Shown piece after piece: positions 19,093-27,773 of a DNA stretch of 64,000 nt. The stretch is taken from contig CAMARW010000008.1 in the NCBI GenBank assembly GCA_945860865.1, forward strand, positions 62,001-126,000, read 5' to 3'. Below the pieces are notes generated by a model. That model did no database searches, was not told where the DNA came from, and worked only from the letters and a program-made list of their open reading frames with translations. The first letter of the stretch is position 1. Each line of letters starts with the position of its first letter. The position numbers and the translations under genes were made by a program. The stretch is from Chitinophaga pinensis. GTDB taxonomy: Bacteria; Bacteroidota; Bacteroidia; UKL13-3.

Positions 19093-20988
19093 TTAGTCTG
19101 TTAAATCCAGCCATCTCAGTTCCATTTCATCCAAAGATGCTTTAATAGCTTCTAGGTTTTGACTCCATTTGAGCAATTCTTCGTGACTTTCGCTGCCTTG
19201 GTTTAATTGTGTTTCCAGTTTTTCTTTATCCAGGTTAAACTGCGCAATGCTGGTTTCTAGGTCGCTCAGTTCTCTCTGTTCTTTAAAAGATAATTTCTTT
19301 TTTTCTACAGGTTTTGGAGTTTCTTTTACGGGAGCCAACTTGGGCTCTTTGGCTTCTTGTTTAGCAGCATAAGCGGCTAGTTTTTTGTCTTCAAGTTCGT
19401 TGAGGTAGTCTTGGTAATTGCCGTTAAAATCTCTTATATATCCTTCACCTTCAAAAACAAAAAGTTTGTCAACTAGGGTATCCATAAAATACCTATCGTG
19501 TGTAACCACTAATAAGCAGCCTTCAAAAGATTCTAAGAACTCCTCTAACACATTTAGCGTTTCAATATCAAGGTCGTTGGTAGGTTCATCCAGAATTAAG
19601 AAGTTGGGTTTCTCCATTAATACAGTGAGCAAATAAAGCCGTCTTTTCTCGCCACCACTCAAAGAGCTTACAAAATTATGTTGTTTTTTGGGGTCAAATA
19701 GAAACATGCGAAGCAAGGCGATGGCCGTTAGTTTAACTCCTTTGCCAACTTCTAAATATTCGGCAATATCTGTAATTACTTCTACAACCCGCTTGTCTTC
19801 TTTTAGTTGCAAACCTTGTTGTCCGTAATATCCAAATTTAACTGTTTCTCCTTTAATAATGTTTCCCGAATCTTGTTTTTCTAGGCCTTGTAACATATTT
19901 AAGAAAGTAGACTTACCAACCCCGTTTTTGCCTATTACCCCAATTCGTTCGCCGGGTTTAAATAGGTAGGTAAAATCATCGGCAATTTTGAGGTTGCCAT
20001 AACTTTTATGCAGTTGATGCACTTCTAAAATTTTTCCACCCATGCGCTTCATTTGCATCACTATTTCTACTTGAGAATCATCTTTTTTGAAAGCAGCTTT
20101 CTCTTTGGTTTCATAGTAAGCATCAATTCTGCTTTTAGATTTGGTGGTTCTTGCTTTGGGTTGTCTGCGCATCCATTCCAATTCTTTCTTAGCTAGTTTT
20201 CTAGCTTCATCTGCTTCTTTGGCTTGGTAGGTTTCTCTTTGTTGTTTCTTTTCTAAAAAATAAGCATAATTACCTCTATAAGTAAACAATTGCCCTAGGT
20301 CTAATTCAATAATTTCATTGCAAACATTGTCTAGAAAATACCTATCGTGGGTAACCAACAATAAGGTAATATCCTGCGATTTTAAATAGGCCTCAAGCCA
20401 TTCAATCATTGGGATATCCAAGTGGTTGGTAGGCTCATCTAAAATAAGCATATCCGGACTTTGAATTAAAACTCTTGCTAAGGCTAAACGCTTTTTTTGA
20501 CCTCCACTCAGTTGATCTGCTGTGTGGTTAAGGTGATGTTGTAAGTTTAACTGCGTAAGAATGGTGTGTACACGGGCTTCAATATCCCATGCCTGAAACA
20601 CATCCATTTGTTCCATAGCATGTTGTAGTTTGGTTTGAATGGCCTCATCATCGGGGTGCTCATTGAGTGCTTCCATGCACCATTCATAATCGGCTACTGC
20701 CTTTATAATCTCATTGTCTGAATTAAAAACAGCCTCCCAAACGGTATCTGTTTTTTCAAATTGTGGGTCTTGAGCCAAGTATGCCCATTTAATATGCTTA
20801 TCAATTACAATGTTGCCAGCATCTGGTTCATCGCATTTGGTTAATAGGTTGAGTAAAGATGTTTTACCTGTTCCATTTTTGGCAATAAGTGCTACCCGAC
20901 TTCCTTTTGCAAGTGTATAAGAAATATTCTCAAATAAAATGCGCTCTCCAAAACGTTTCGACAGGTTTTCTGCCCTTAAATAATTCAT
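19093..20988 (-). CDS. ABC-F family ATPase (Uup/EttA type)
   Basis: The 631-residue soluble protein has two ABC ATPase domains and no membrane segments, the ABC-F layout of ribosome-acting ATPases. Domain 1 has Walker A AKNGTGKTS and signature LSGGQKKRLALAR; domain 2 has GKNGVGKST and SSLSGGEKRRLYLL; both have LDEPTNxLD Walker B regions. The charged interdomain linker (about residues 240-305, with RRQPKARTTKSKSR) is the P-site tRNA interaction motif region. The last about 110 residues form a Lys/Glu-rich coiled coil as in Uup. Whether its role is Uup-like (replication/ribosome assembly) or translational is not decidable. Confidence 0.92.
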   Translation of the reverse strand: MNYLRAENLSKRFGERILFENISYTLAKGSRVALIAKNGTGKTSLLNLLTKCDEPDAGNIVIDKHIKWAYLAQDPQFEKTDTVWEAVFNSDNEIIKAVADYEWCMEALNEHPDDEAIQTKLQHAMEQMDVFQAWDIEARVHTILTQLNLQHHLNHTADQLSGGQKKRLALARVLIQSPDMLILDEPTNHLDIPMIEWLEAYLKSQDITLLLVTHDRYFLDNVCNEIIELDLGQLFTYRGNYAYFLEKKQQRETYQAKEADEARKLAKKELEWMRRQPKARTTKSKSRIDAYYETKEKAAFKKDDSQVEIVMQMKRMGGKILEVHQLHKSYGNLKIADDFTYLFKPGERIGVIGKNGVGKSTFLNMLQGLEKQDSGNIIKGETVKFGYYGQQGLQLKEDKRVVEVITDIAEYLEVGKGVKLTAIALLRMFLFDPKKQHNFVSSLSGGEKRRLYLLTVLMEKPNFLILDEPTNDLDIETLNVLEEFLESFEGCLLVVTHDRYFMDTLVDKLFVFEGEGYIRDFNGNYQDYLNELEDKKLAAYAAKQEAKEPKLAPVKETPKPVEKKKLSFKEQRELSDLETSIAQFNLDKEKLETQLNQGSESHEELLKWSQNLEAIKASLDEMELRWLDLTD

Positions 20989-21019
20989 GGGCGCAAGATA
21001 TATAAAAATGCTTTATTAA

Positions 21020-21148
21020 AGCGCTTTCGAGCCTGGTGAAAATAATGTTTACATTAATACACTTGCTAGTTTACCTGTCGGTATTTATGTAATGGAAGTT
21101 AAAACTAACAACCACAAACAAGTAATTCGATTTATTAAAGGTAATTAA
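21020..21148 (+). pseudogene. Orphan remnant of a T9SS type A sorting domain
   Basis: An open stretch with no start codon, just after an in-frame TAA at 21017-21019, reads SAFEPGENNVYINTLASLPV then GIYVMEVKTNNHKQVIRFIK, Gly-Asn, stop (21146-21148). This is the last part of a Por secretion tail: the L-P-x-G-I-Y-V and final F-I-K motifs are diagnostic. Nothing upstream encodes the rest of the protein; the next gene upstream is the divergent ABC-F gene, whose start is only 31 bases away. A strong terminator follows directly. I infer that a secreted-protein gene was deleted here, leaving its 3' end. Confidence 0.8.
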
Positions 21149-21172
21149 TCTTATAATCCTTATTCCATCAAA

Positions 21173-21203
21173 GGGGTGCCCAGTTTGGGTGCCCCTTTTT
21201 TTT
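21173..21203 (+). terminator. Intrinsic terminator (leftover of the deleted secreted-protein gene)
   Basis: GGGGTGCCC and GGGTGCCCC form a 9-bp stem (two wobbles) with a 5-base loop, followed by eight T residues. It sits 25 bases after the stop of the sorting-domain remnant and now insulates ribBA. Confidence 0.88.
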
Positions 21204-21213
21204 GGTTCGAACC
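21204..21213. repeat. Perfect copy of GGTTCGAACC
   Basis: It is in the spacer directly after the T-run of the terminator at 21173-21203, upstream of the ribBA promoter. Confidence 0.85.
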
Positions 21214-21257
21214 TATTTATGACAGTTTAATGCTATCATAAGTATTCTCATAAATCA

Positions 21258-21265
21258 TATATTTG
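21258..21265 (+). promoter_or_regulatory. -7 box of ribBA
   Basis: TATATTTG matches TAnnTTTG and ends 17 bases before the ATG at 21283. No clear -33 TTG is seen. Confidence 0.5.
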
Positions 21266-21282
21266 CAGCTTATTTGAAATAC

Positions 21283-22500
21283 ATGCAATTTAAGTTTAAT
21301 ACCATCGAAGAAGCTATAGAAGATATAAAAATCGGTAAAATGATTATTGTAGTGGATGATGAGGATAGGGAAAATGAGGGCGATTTTTTAACTGCTGCCC
21401 GTAATGTAACACCAGAAGTTATTAATTTTATGGCTAGAGAGGGAAGGGGCTTAATTTGTGCGCCGCTCACTGATACTCGCTGCGCCGAACTTAAATTAGA
21501 CCTCATGGTAAACGATAATACAACCTTGCATGAAACTCCTTTTACCGTATCTGTTGATTTGCTTGGGAAAGGCTGTACCACAGGGATATCTGCACAAGAT
21601 AGGGCCAAAACAGTACAAGCACTTATTGATGTGAATAGTAAACCAGAGGATTTTGGAAAACCTGGCCATATTTTCCCGCTTAAAGCTAGACCAGAGGGTG
21701 TTTTGAGAAGAGCCGGACATACAGAGGCAGCCATAGATTTTGCCCGATTGGCCGGCTTTGAACCAGCAGGATGTATTGTGGAAATTTTGAATGAGGATGG
21801 AAGCATGGCGCGTGTGCCAGACCTTATTAAATTGGCGCACAAGTTTGATATGAAGTTGGTTACCATTAAAGATTTAATTGCTTATAGATTAGAAAAAGAA
21901 TCTTTAATCCAAAGACTTATATCGGTGGATATGCCTACCAGATATGGTAATTTTGTTTTAACCGCCTTTAAACAAATTGATACAGGCGAAGAACATATCG
22001 TGCTTCAAAAAGGAACTTGGGAAGAAAATGAACCCGTTCTAGTTAGGGTGCACTCTTCTTGTATTACAGGAGATATCTTTCACTCCATGCGCTGCGATTG
22101 TGGCGATCAACTGCACAAAGCCATGGAACTCATAGAGCATGAAGGTAAAGGAATGGTGCTGTATATTAACCAAGAAGGTAGAGGTATTGGATTGGTAAAT
22201 AAATTGAAAGCATATAAATTACAAGAACAGGGCTTAGATACCGTTGATGCTAATTTACAATTGGGGTTTAAAATGGATGAACGCGATTATGGCGTTGGTG
22301 CTCAGATTTTGCGTGCAATGGGCGTTCAAAAAATGCGTCTCATGACAAACAACCCTACTAAAAGAGCAGGTTTAATTGGCTACGGTTTAGAGATAGTAGA
22401 AAATGTTCCTTTAGCAGTAACTCCCAACTCGCATAATAAAAAATACCTTGATACCAAGCGCGATAAAATGGGTCACGAGTTGAAAGAAGATAACAAGTAA
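21283..22500 (+). CDS. ribBA: Bifunctional DHBP synthase / GTP cyclohydrolase II
   Basis: The 405-residue fusion catalyses both entry steps of riboflavin synthesis: ribulose-5-phosphate to DHBP, and GTP to the pyrimidine precursor. The N-terminal RibB half (about 1-200) has the acidic loop [11 protein letters not shown] and [14 protein letters not shown]. The C-terminal RibA half has the zinc site [20 protein letters not shown] (Cys-x10-Cys-x-Cys) and [12 protein letters not shown] 21283 is preferred over a TTG three codons upstream. The next gene begins at the base after its stop codon, so they form an operon. No FMN riboswitch is visible in the short leader. Confidence 0.96.
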   Translation: MQFKFNTIEEAIEDIKIGKMIIVVDDEDRENEGDFLTAARNVTPEVINFMAREGRGLICAPLTDTRCAELKLDLMVNDNTTLHETPFTVSVDLLGKGCTTGISAQDRAKTVQALIDVNSKPEDFGKPGHIFPLKARPEGVLRRAGHTEAAIDFARLAGFEPAGCIVEILNEDGSMARVPDLIKLAHKFDMKLVTIKDLIAYRLEKESLIQRLISVDMPTRYGNFVLTAFKQIDTGEEHIVLQKGTWEENEPVLVRVHSSCITGDIFHSMRCDCGDQLHKAMELIEHEGKGMVLYINQEGRGIGLVNKLKAYKLQEQGLDTVDANLQLGFKMDERDYGVGAQILRAMGVQKMRLMTNNPTKRAGLIGYGLEIVENVPLAVTPNSHNKKYLDTKRDKMGHELKEDNK

Positions 22501-22995
22501 ATGTTACCTGAATACCAAAAAATTCTTCAGCAAGCTAAAAAAGATAAAGAGGAAAATAAGAAGTTTTTAGCTAAACTAAAGAAGCTTAAGCCAGCTAAAT
22601 TAGATGAGATTATTCAAAAGTTGGATGAAGAGGCTTTTGCAACAATTGATTGCTTAAACTGCGCCAATTGCTGTCAAACAACGGGTCCGCTTTTGCTAAA
22701 TAAAGACATTGATAGGCTTTCTAAAAAGCTAAAAATGCGACCTGCAATTTTTACTGAAAACTTCCTCAAAATTGATGAGGACAAAGATTATGTTTTCAAA
22801 AAGATGCCCTGTATATTTTTAGGTTCAGACCATTACTGCAGTGTTTATGAGGCAAGGCCTAATGCTTGTAGAGAATATCCTCATACGCAGCAAAGAGACC
22901 AATTGCAAAAGTTGCCAATTACTTTTGAAAACTCACTCATTTGTCCCGCTGTAGCCAAAGTAGTAAGCGCTTTAAAGTTGGAAAAATTTAGCTAA
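22501..22995 (+). CDS. YkgJ-type cysteine-cluster protein
   Basis: This 164-residue protein has a Lys-rich helical N-terminus (about 1-50) and a cysteine-rich domain: CLNCANCC (about 57-64), then CIFL...CSVYEARPNACREYP and a final C-P. This pattern defines the YkgJ/CxxCxxCC family, thought to bind zinc or an Fe-S cluster; its biochemical role is not known. It starts on the base after the ribBA stop codon, so translation is probably coupled. It ends one base before the convergent queE stop. Confidence 0.85.
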   Translation: MLPEYQKILQQAKKDKEENKKFLAKLKKLKPAKLDEIIQKLDEEAFATIDCLNCANCCQTTGPLLLNKDIDRLSKKLKMRPAIFTENFLKIDEDKDYVFKKMPCIFLGSDHYCSVYEARPNACREYPHTQQRDQLQKLPITFENSLICPAVAKVVSALKLEKFS

Positions 22996-23616
22996 TTATG
23001 GAATTTGCAGGTACTTGTGTGTTTGTAAACTAATGCGCCAAGTTGGATTGAGCTTGCAATAGTCCACAATCAATGGGGTAACTTTTTCTCTTTGTTCCCA
23101 TTCTGGTTGCAGGTATAATTTACAATCTGGCTGAACCAATTGCGCATATTTTTCGGCCCACTCAAAATCACTTTTATTGAAAATTATAATTTTCAATTCA
23201 TTGGCTTGATCTAAAACTTGGGTAAGAGGCTCTTTAAATTTTTTGGGCGACACACAGATCCAATTCCATTTTCCTGATAAAGGGTGCGAACCAGATGTTT
23301 CTATATTGGTTTCTATTCCTAGGTTTTGGAGGCAATCTGTAAGCCCATTTAAGTTATGCATTAAGGGCTCTCCACCAGTAATTACAGCCATTTCTGTTCC
23401 CGATTCTTTTACCCATTGTGCCATGCTTTCAATTGACACTTGAGGGTGTTTATTGGCATCCCAACTTTCTTTTACATCGCACCATACACACCCTACATCA
23501 CAACCGCCTAATCGCAGAAAATAGGCTGCTCTACCCGTATGGTATCCTTCTCCTTGGAGGGTGTAAAAATGCTCCATCAAGGGTAGGTTGTTGGGGTTGC
23601 TATTTAGTTTAATCAT
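22996..23616 (-). CDS. queE: 7-carboxy-7-deazaguanine synthase
   Basis: The 206-residue radical-SAM enzyme makes 7-carboxy-7-deazaguanine in queuosine/preQ0 synthesis. The cluster-binding motif is C-x3-C-x2-C in CDVGCVWC (about residues 39-46), the QueE-type spacing. FYTLQGEGYHTGRAAYFLRL precedes it and the SAM-binding TGGEP follows at about residue 80. The substrate-binding ETSGS is present near residue 107. Its start overlaps the end of the upstream DUF6913 gene by 8 bases, so the two are co-translated. No queC/queD is present nearby. Confidence 0.93.
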   Translation of the reverse strand: MIKLNSNPNNLPLMEHFYTLQGEGYHTGRAAYFLRLGGCDVGCVWCDVKESWDANKHPQVSIESMAQWVKESGTEMAVITGGEPLMHNLNGLTDCLQNLGIETNIETSGSHPLSGKWNWICVSPKKFKEPLTQVLDQANELKIIIFNKSDFEWAEKYAQLVQPDCKLYLQPEWEQREKVTPLIVDYCKLNPTWRISLQTHKYLQIP

Positions 23617-24166
23617 GTTGGTTAATAACTTTTAAATAGTGCACCATTTGTGCCGATAGAGATTGAATAGAATGATCAGACCCAGTATCTATAACAGAAT
23701 GGTTGTAATTTAACCCATTAGGCAATTGGGCTCCCATTTTATATTTTGCTTCACACAAGCTACTCATAGCTTGAAGGGGAAATAGAGGTTCAAAATAAAT
23801 GTTTAACAATAAATCAAATTTGTGACTCATAAACTGCCCTACTTTTTCTTTCTGGGGGGTATTGAAAAAGTTTAATTGTTCTTTCCAAAAGTATTCTGAA
23901 CTAATATGAAATTTGCGGTTGTAAGGGAGAGTTTTACTTTCAACAAAACCCATGGTCCAAACTTTTTTTCCTTGATCGCGCAGATAATGCGCTATGCGTG
24001 TTATTTGTTCTTCCTCCTTAGCTTGGGTGGCGTTATAAATTAAACCAATATCTTGGATATCTTTAAAATTTGGAATATTAACTATTCCTTTCTCTACTTT
24101 CACCTGGTGTGAAAGCTTCCAAGCACCCAAGGTGTCTTTTATTTTATCTATCCAATCCATTTTCAA
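23609..24166 (-). CDS. DUF6913-like protein of unknown function
   Basis: The 185-residue cytoplasmic protein has no signal peptide. The order of elements (I-G-L-I-Y-N-A-T near residue 40, W-T-M-G-F-V near 70, F-D-L-L-L-N-I near 127, F-P-L-Q-A-M near 140, A-K-Y-K-M-G near 152) resembles the Bacteroidota DUF6913 family as I remember it. No function is known. It sits between an LptF/G permease gene (12 bases upstream) and queE (8-base overlap) in one minus-strand operon. Confidence 0.6.
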   Translation of the reverse strand: MKMDWIDKIKDTLGAWKLSHQVKVEKGIVNIPNFKDIQDIGLIYNATQAKEEEQITRIAHYLRDQGKKVWTMGFVESKTLPYNRKFHISSEYFWKEQLNFFNTPQKEKVGQFMSHKFDLLLNIYFEPLFPLQAMSSLCEAKYKMGAQLPNGLNYNHSVIDTGSDHSIQSLSAQMVHYLKVINQHD

Positions 24167-24178
24167 TAAAATTGTTTA

Positions 24179-25654
24179 TCACGAAACTAGGGTATTTGAG
24201 TTGTTTATTTTGTTTTTCTTTCCTAATAGCGTGCGTATTTTCCTATTCCATTTGTAATATAAGTTTTTATCAAATAGCTGTGAGTCATTAGCCGCCTGGT
24301 AAGTTATAAAGAAGGCAATAGGAGCAAATACAGCTAGGCCAAACCATATGCCTTGCAGGGCAGACCAAGCTTCTGTTTTTGCAGCTTTTTCTCCAGAGAG
24401 GGAAACAATGTGAAAGCCAACATATAATAAAACAGATATTACAATGGGCAATCCAAAGCCCCCCTTTCTTATGATTGAACCAAGTGGTGCACCCAGAAAA
24501 AACATCACAATACAAGCAATTGATAACACAAACTTTTTGTGCCATTCTATTTTGTGTCTGCTTCTTAATCTATTCAAATCTTTGTATTCATTAATAGAGT
24601 ACTCAACAATATTTTTTACGCTGCGCGCTGCCATTAATGCATTACTATAAATGGCGCTTGTAGGAATATTATGAAAATGACTGGTTATATTTTTTTCTCG
24701 ACTTTGAACTAGGATAGGGTTTATTTTTTGAAGTTTACTTGAACTATCTAGTTCATATTTGCTGAAAAAATAATATGGTCTGATATAACCTTTTAAGCTT
24801 TCAAACTTATCTATCGCAACTTTATCTAATGAATCACTTGCTCTGCCTAATTCAATTACATTTAACATTTCCCAATGACTTTTAAATAAATTTTCATCGG
24901 TTCTATTAAATTTAAAGCTGTTTAGGTCAAATGCAATGCGCTCTTCTCCAAATGTCATTGTAGAATGTTGCTGAGCATAGTAGTAGCCCTTAACACGCTC
25001 TAGCTCTTCATATCGGCCACCATCTATGAGGTTTAAAAACAAGTATCGGTTATCTTCACTGCTGCTCATTTTGCCTTTTTTGGCATAGATTATAACAGGG
25101 TGTAACTGACTTTCTCTTTGGTCGTAAATAATAATATCTTGAAGTTCTTGGGTATGTCTGTCTTTTTTTCCAACCCTAATGGTAATTCCAGGGATGTCTT
25201 GACTAAAAACACCTTCTTTAATGGCTAGGGCAGGTTTTTGTTGTCTCACATCGTATAGTAAAGAGCCTTTTTTTAAATTGGCTTGTGGAATAAGCACATT
25301 GGCTACAAAAAAACCGAACAAAGCCACAAAAAGCATAACTACAGCCATGGGTTTAAACATTTTCCAGATTGAAATACCCGAAGCTTTTGCTGCAACTAAC
25401 TCGTAACTTTCTCCTAAATTACCAAATGTCATGATTGATGATAGCAAGATAGAAAGAGGTAAAGCTTGAGGAATTAAGCTAGCAGAAAAGTAAAACATCA
25501 ATTCTGCTATAATTTGCCATTCTAAACCTTTGCCAATTAATTCATCAACGTAGAGCCATATTACTTGCATTAGCAAAATGAGCATTACAATCAAAAACGT
25601 TGGTAGGAACGCTTTTAGGTAATTCTTTACAATGAATAGGTAAAATTTCTTCAC
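24179..25654 (-). CDS. LptF/LptG-family lipopolysaccharide-export permease
   Basis: The protein is 491 residues from a GTG start at 25654. It is the membrane part of the LptB2FG transporter that extracts LPS from the inner membrane. Membrane segments lie at about 15-38, 52-80 and 98-125, then a large periplasmic beta-jellyroll, then three C-terminal segments (near residues 395-475). The GTG start gives VKKFYLFIVKNYLKAFLPTF, the normal LptF N-terminus. The longer reading to 25783 would add 43 residues encoded antisense through the divergent gene. Which of LptF or LptG it represents is undecided. Confidence 0.85.
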   Translation of the reverse strand: MKKFYLFIVKNYLKAFLPTFLIVMLILLMQVIWLYVDELIGKGLEWQIIAELMFYFSASLIPQALPLSILLSSIMTFGNLGESYELVAAKASGISIWKMFKPMAVVMLFVALFGFFVANVLIPQANLKKGSLLYDVRQQKPALAIKEGVFSQDIPGITIRVGKKDRHTQELQDIIIYDQRESQLHPVIIYAKKGKMSSSEDNRYLFLNLIDGGRYEELERVKGYYYAQQHSTMTFGEERIAFDLNSFKFNRTDENLFKSHWEMLNVIELGRASDSLDKVAIDKFESLKGYIRPYYFFSKYELDSSSKLQKINPILVQSREKNITSHFHNIPTSAIYSNALMAARSVKNIVEYSINEYKDLNRLRSRHKIEWHKKFVLSIACIVMFFLGAPLGSIIRKGGFGLPIVISVLLYVGFHIVSLSGEKAAKTEAWSALQGIWFGLAVFAPIAFFITYQAANDSQLFDKNLYYKWNRKIRTLLGKKNKINNSNTLVS

Positions 25655-25662
25655 GCTTAATT

Positions 25663-25670
25663 TATCTTTG
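25663..25670 (+). promoter_or_regulatory. -7 box five bases from a start codon
   Basis: TATCTTTG matches TAnnTTTG; only 5 bases separate it from the ATG at 25676. If it is used, the mRNA would begin at or next to the start codon. Confidence 0.55.
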
Positions 25671-25675
25671 GCAAT

Positions 25676-26236
25676 ATGGAACAAAAATGGGTAAATAATT
25701 TGAATAATGATGAATTCAATTTGATAGATAATGATTGGTATCCAATTATCAAGAAAAGTGCCATAGATAAAATCAAATCGCAACTGATAGAGGAAGGTGC
25801 TAAACTTCAGAAAGTTTACCCTAAAGAATCTTATAAAATTAGTGCTGGTGAAAAATTAAACAACTTACCTTACGTAGTTTTAGATTTCCCAAGGATTGAG
25901 GGGCCAAAATTTAATTTTGTTTGCAGAGCATTGTTTTGGTGGGGTAGAGGTATTCAGTTTCAACTTATTTTAAATGGAAAGTCGAATGAGGTATATGCAA
26001 AAATTTTAGCACAATCAATGTCGAGCGATTTTGTTCTGTTGGGGCAAAATCTATGGGAGAACGATATAGAAACTGCCCATTTTTGCGAATTAAATTCTAT
26101 GAGTGAGTTTCAAAAGGAACTTGTTTTACAAGCAAATTTTTTCAAATTGATTAGGTTCAAACCATTTCAACTTAACGAACGTTTTTTCGAAGATTTTACT
26201 CTTTTCTATCAGTTTTATGCTAAATTGGTAGATTAG
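25676..26236 (+). CDS. Hypothetical protein
   Basis: The 186-residue protein is not one I recognise. It has no signal peptide or membrane segments and is rich in aromatic residues, with FNFVCRALFWWGRGIQFQL in the middle and a Phe-rich C-terminus (FEDFTLFYQFYAKL). Codon use resembles its neighbours. It is divergent from the LptF/G gene with 21 bases between start codons, and its 3' end overlaps the START-like gene by 4 bases. The -7 box 5 bases upstream supports it being real. Function unknown. Confidence 0.75.
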   Translation: MEQKWVNNLNNDEFNLIDNDWYPIIKKSAIDKIKSQLIEEGAKLQKVYPKESYKISAGEKLNNLPYVVLDFPRIEGPKFNFVCRALFWWGRGIQFQLILNGKSNEVYAKILAQSMSSDFVLLGQNLWENDIETAHFCELNSMSEFQKELVLQANFFKLIRFKPFQLNERFFEDFTLFYQFYAKLVD

Positions 26237-26619
26237 CCCCCCAATAAAGTTTTGAGCTCATGAACTTGATTTTCCCACAATAAAATAGTGTTTTTTTCTT
26301 CGTCCAAATCTGCAAAATCAGTTACAACAAGAGCAACATCATCAGTTAGTTCGTCTTGTTGTATTTCAAATTCAAAGTATTCATCTGGATGCGATTCTTT
26401 CCAACGAAATTTAATTCCTTTACTCGGTGTTTTCTTTATTAGTTCGGCAATATTTTCATCACCATCCCATTTAAATTTGTAGAAATTATTATATATGTCT
26501 ACATCACTGCAAAACCACTGTGATAAACCAGACGGAGAGCTAATGTAATTATATAACATAGCTGGGGAAGCTTTCACTTCAAATTCCATCCTAATTTTTT
26601 TCTTTAAACTCTTAACCAT
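26233..26619 (-). CDS. START-like (AHSA1/SRPBCC) domain protein
   Basis: The 128-residue protein is one SRPBCC fold domain. It has the family N-terminus FEVKASPAMLYNYISSPSGLSQWF, a central KFKWDGDE and FRWKE beta-strand region, and a long acidic C-terminal helix. Such proteins bind small hydrophobic ligands or assist chaperones, and this Bacteroidota group has no known ligand. It stands alone on the minus strand, 122 bases downstream of the histidine kinase start region. Confidence 0.8.
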   Translation of the reverse strand: MVKSLKKKIRMEFEVKASPAMLYNYISSPSGLSQWFCSDVDIYNNFYKFKWDGDENIAELIKKTPSKGIKFRWKESHPDEYFEFEIQQDELTDDVALVVTDFADLDEEKNTILLWENQVHELKTLLGG

Positions 26620-26741
26620 TGTATTTTAATTAATTGGCTATTGGCAAATATATATTTTTAGTTCAGACTAGCAAGAAAATTTGTAATTAGTGAAAAATAA
26701 ATTGAAACATTTTGCGTTCTAAACCTTTTTGAGAAAACTAT

Positions 26742-27773
26742 TTAAGCTTTTTGCAAGGTAAATCCGAAGGTGGTTCCTACTCCCAAATTACTTCTTACAT
26801 TAATAGTTTGTTGATGTGCTTCTATAATATGTTTAACAATGGCAAGACCTAAACCTGTTCCACCTTCCTGTCCTTCTTTTGTTCTGCTTTTGTCTATTCT
26901 AAAAAAGCGCTCAAAAATACGGTTAAGATGGTCTTGTTCTATACCTGGGCCATTATCTGCTATTTCAATTAAAATATTTTCATCCATATCATAAAAGGCG
27001 GCAGTTGTAGTTCCATTTTGATTGCCATATTTAATAGAATTGGCTATTAAATTAACTAAAACTTGCCTTACCCGGTATTTGTCTGCATAAACAAAAAAGG
27101 GTTCGTTACATCCTTCTTTTATCAATAAATTAATTTTGTTGTTGTGCAGTTGGTCGTAAACATCTTTAACCATGGGCGTTATATCAAACTTTTCTTTTTC
27201 CATGGCAAGTTCACCGCTTTCCAACTGAGATATGGCTAAAAGATCGGCAACTAAATCACTTAGTCTATCTGCACTTTTAGCAGCTTTTTCTAAGAATCGT
27301 GTTTTAACTTCTGGATCTTCCATAGCACCATCTAATAAGGTATGGATATAACCTTGAATATTAAAAATGGGTGTTTTTAATTCGTGCGAAACATTGCCTA
27401 AAAATTCTTTCCTAAAATCAGCTAGTTTTTTTAATTGATCTATTTCTATTTTATTATCTCTAGCCCATTTAATTACCTCTTTGTTCATTTCTGATATAGG
27501 ATCTTTATCCCAGTCGAAATTCTTCAATATGGCATCGTATTTTTGTGTTTTTAAGCTGTGTATGGTTTTGTAAATAAGTTTAATTTTTCTGTAAATGAAA
27601 AATTCTAAAGTATAAAAAAACAGAAAAAAAGATAAGCCAAAACAAAGTGTAAATATGATAACAGTGTTAACAAATTCCCAATCGCTTATTAAAAAAGTTA
27701 CCGAACCAATGATGGATGCCAGTAGCAAGGAGATTAAAAAAGCAATATCTATTGGCTTAGGATTTCTTATCAT
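26742..27773 (-). CDS. Sensor histidine kinase (PhoR-like)
   Basis: The 343-residue kinase has two N-terminal membrane helices (about 9-30 and 36-60) with almost no periplasmic loop, suggesting it senses within the membrane or through a partner. The HisKA domain has the phosphorylated His130 in FLGNVSHELKTP. The HATPase domain shows the N box (NLIANSIKYGNQ), G1 box (DNGPGI), F box (FERFFRIDKSRTKEGQEGG) and G2 box (TGLGLAIVKHII). It overlaps the response regulator gene by 4 bases (ATGA). There is no PAS or HAMP domain. Signal unknown; a phosphate-response role is only an analogy. Confidence 0.93.
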   Translation of the reverse strand: MIRNPKPIDIAFLISLLLASIIGSVTFLISDWEFVNTVIIFTLCFGLSFFLFFYTLEFFIYRKIKLIYKTIHSLKTQKYDAILKNFDWDKDPISEMNKEVIKWARDNKIEIDQLKKLADFRKEFLGNVSHELKTPIFNIQGYIHTLLDGAMEDPEVKTRFLEKAAKSADRLSDLVADLLAISQLESGELAMEKEKFDITPMVKDVYDQLHNNKINLLIKEGCNEPFFVYADKYRVRQVLVNLIANSIKYGNQNGTTTAAFYDMDENILIEIADNGPGIEQDHLNRIFERFFRIDKSRTKEGQEGGTGLGLAIVKHIIEAHQQTINVRSNLGVGTTFGFTLQKA

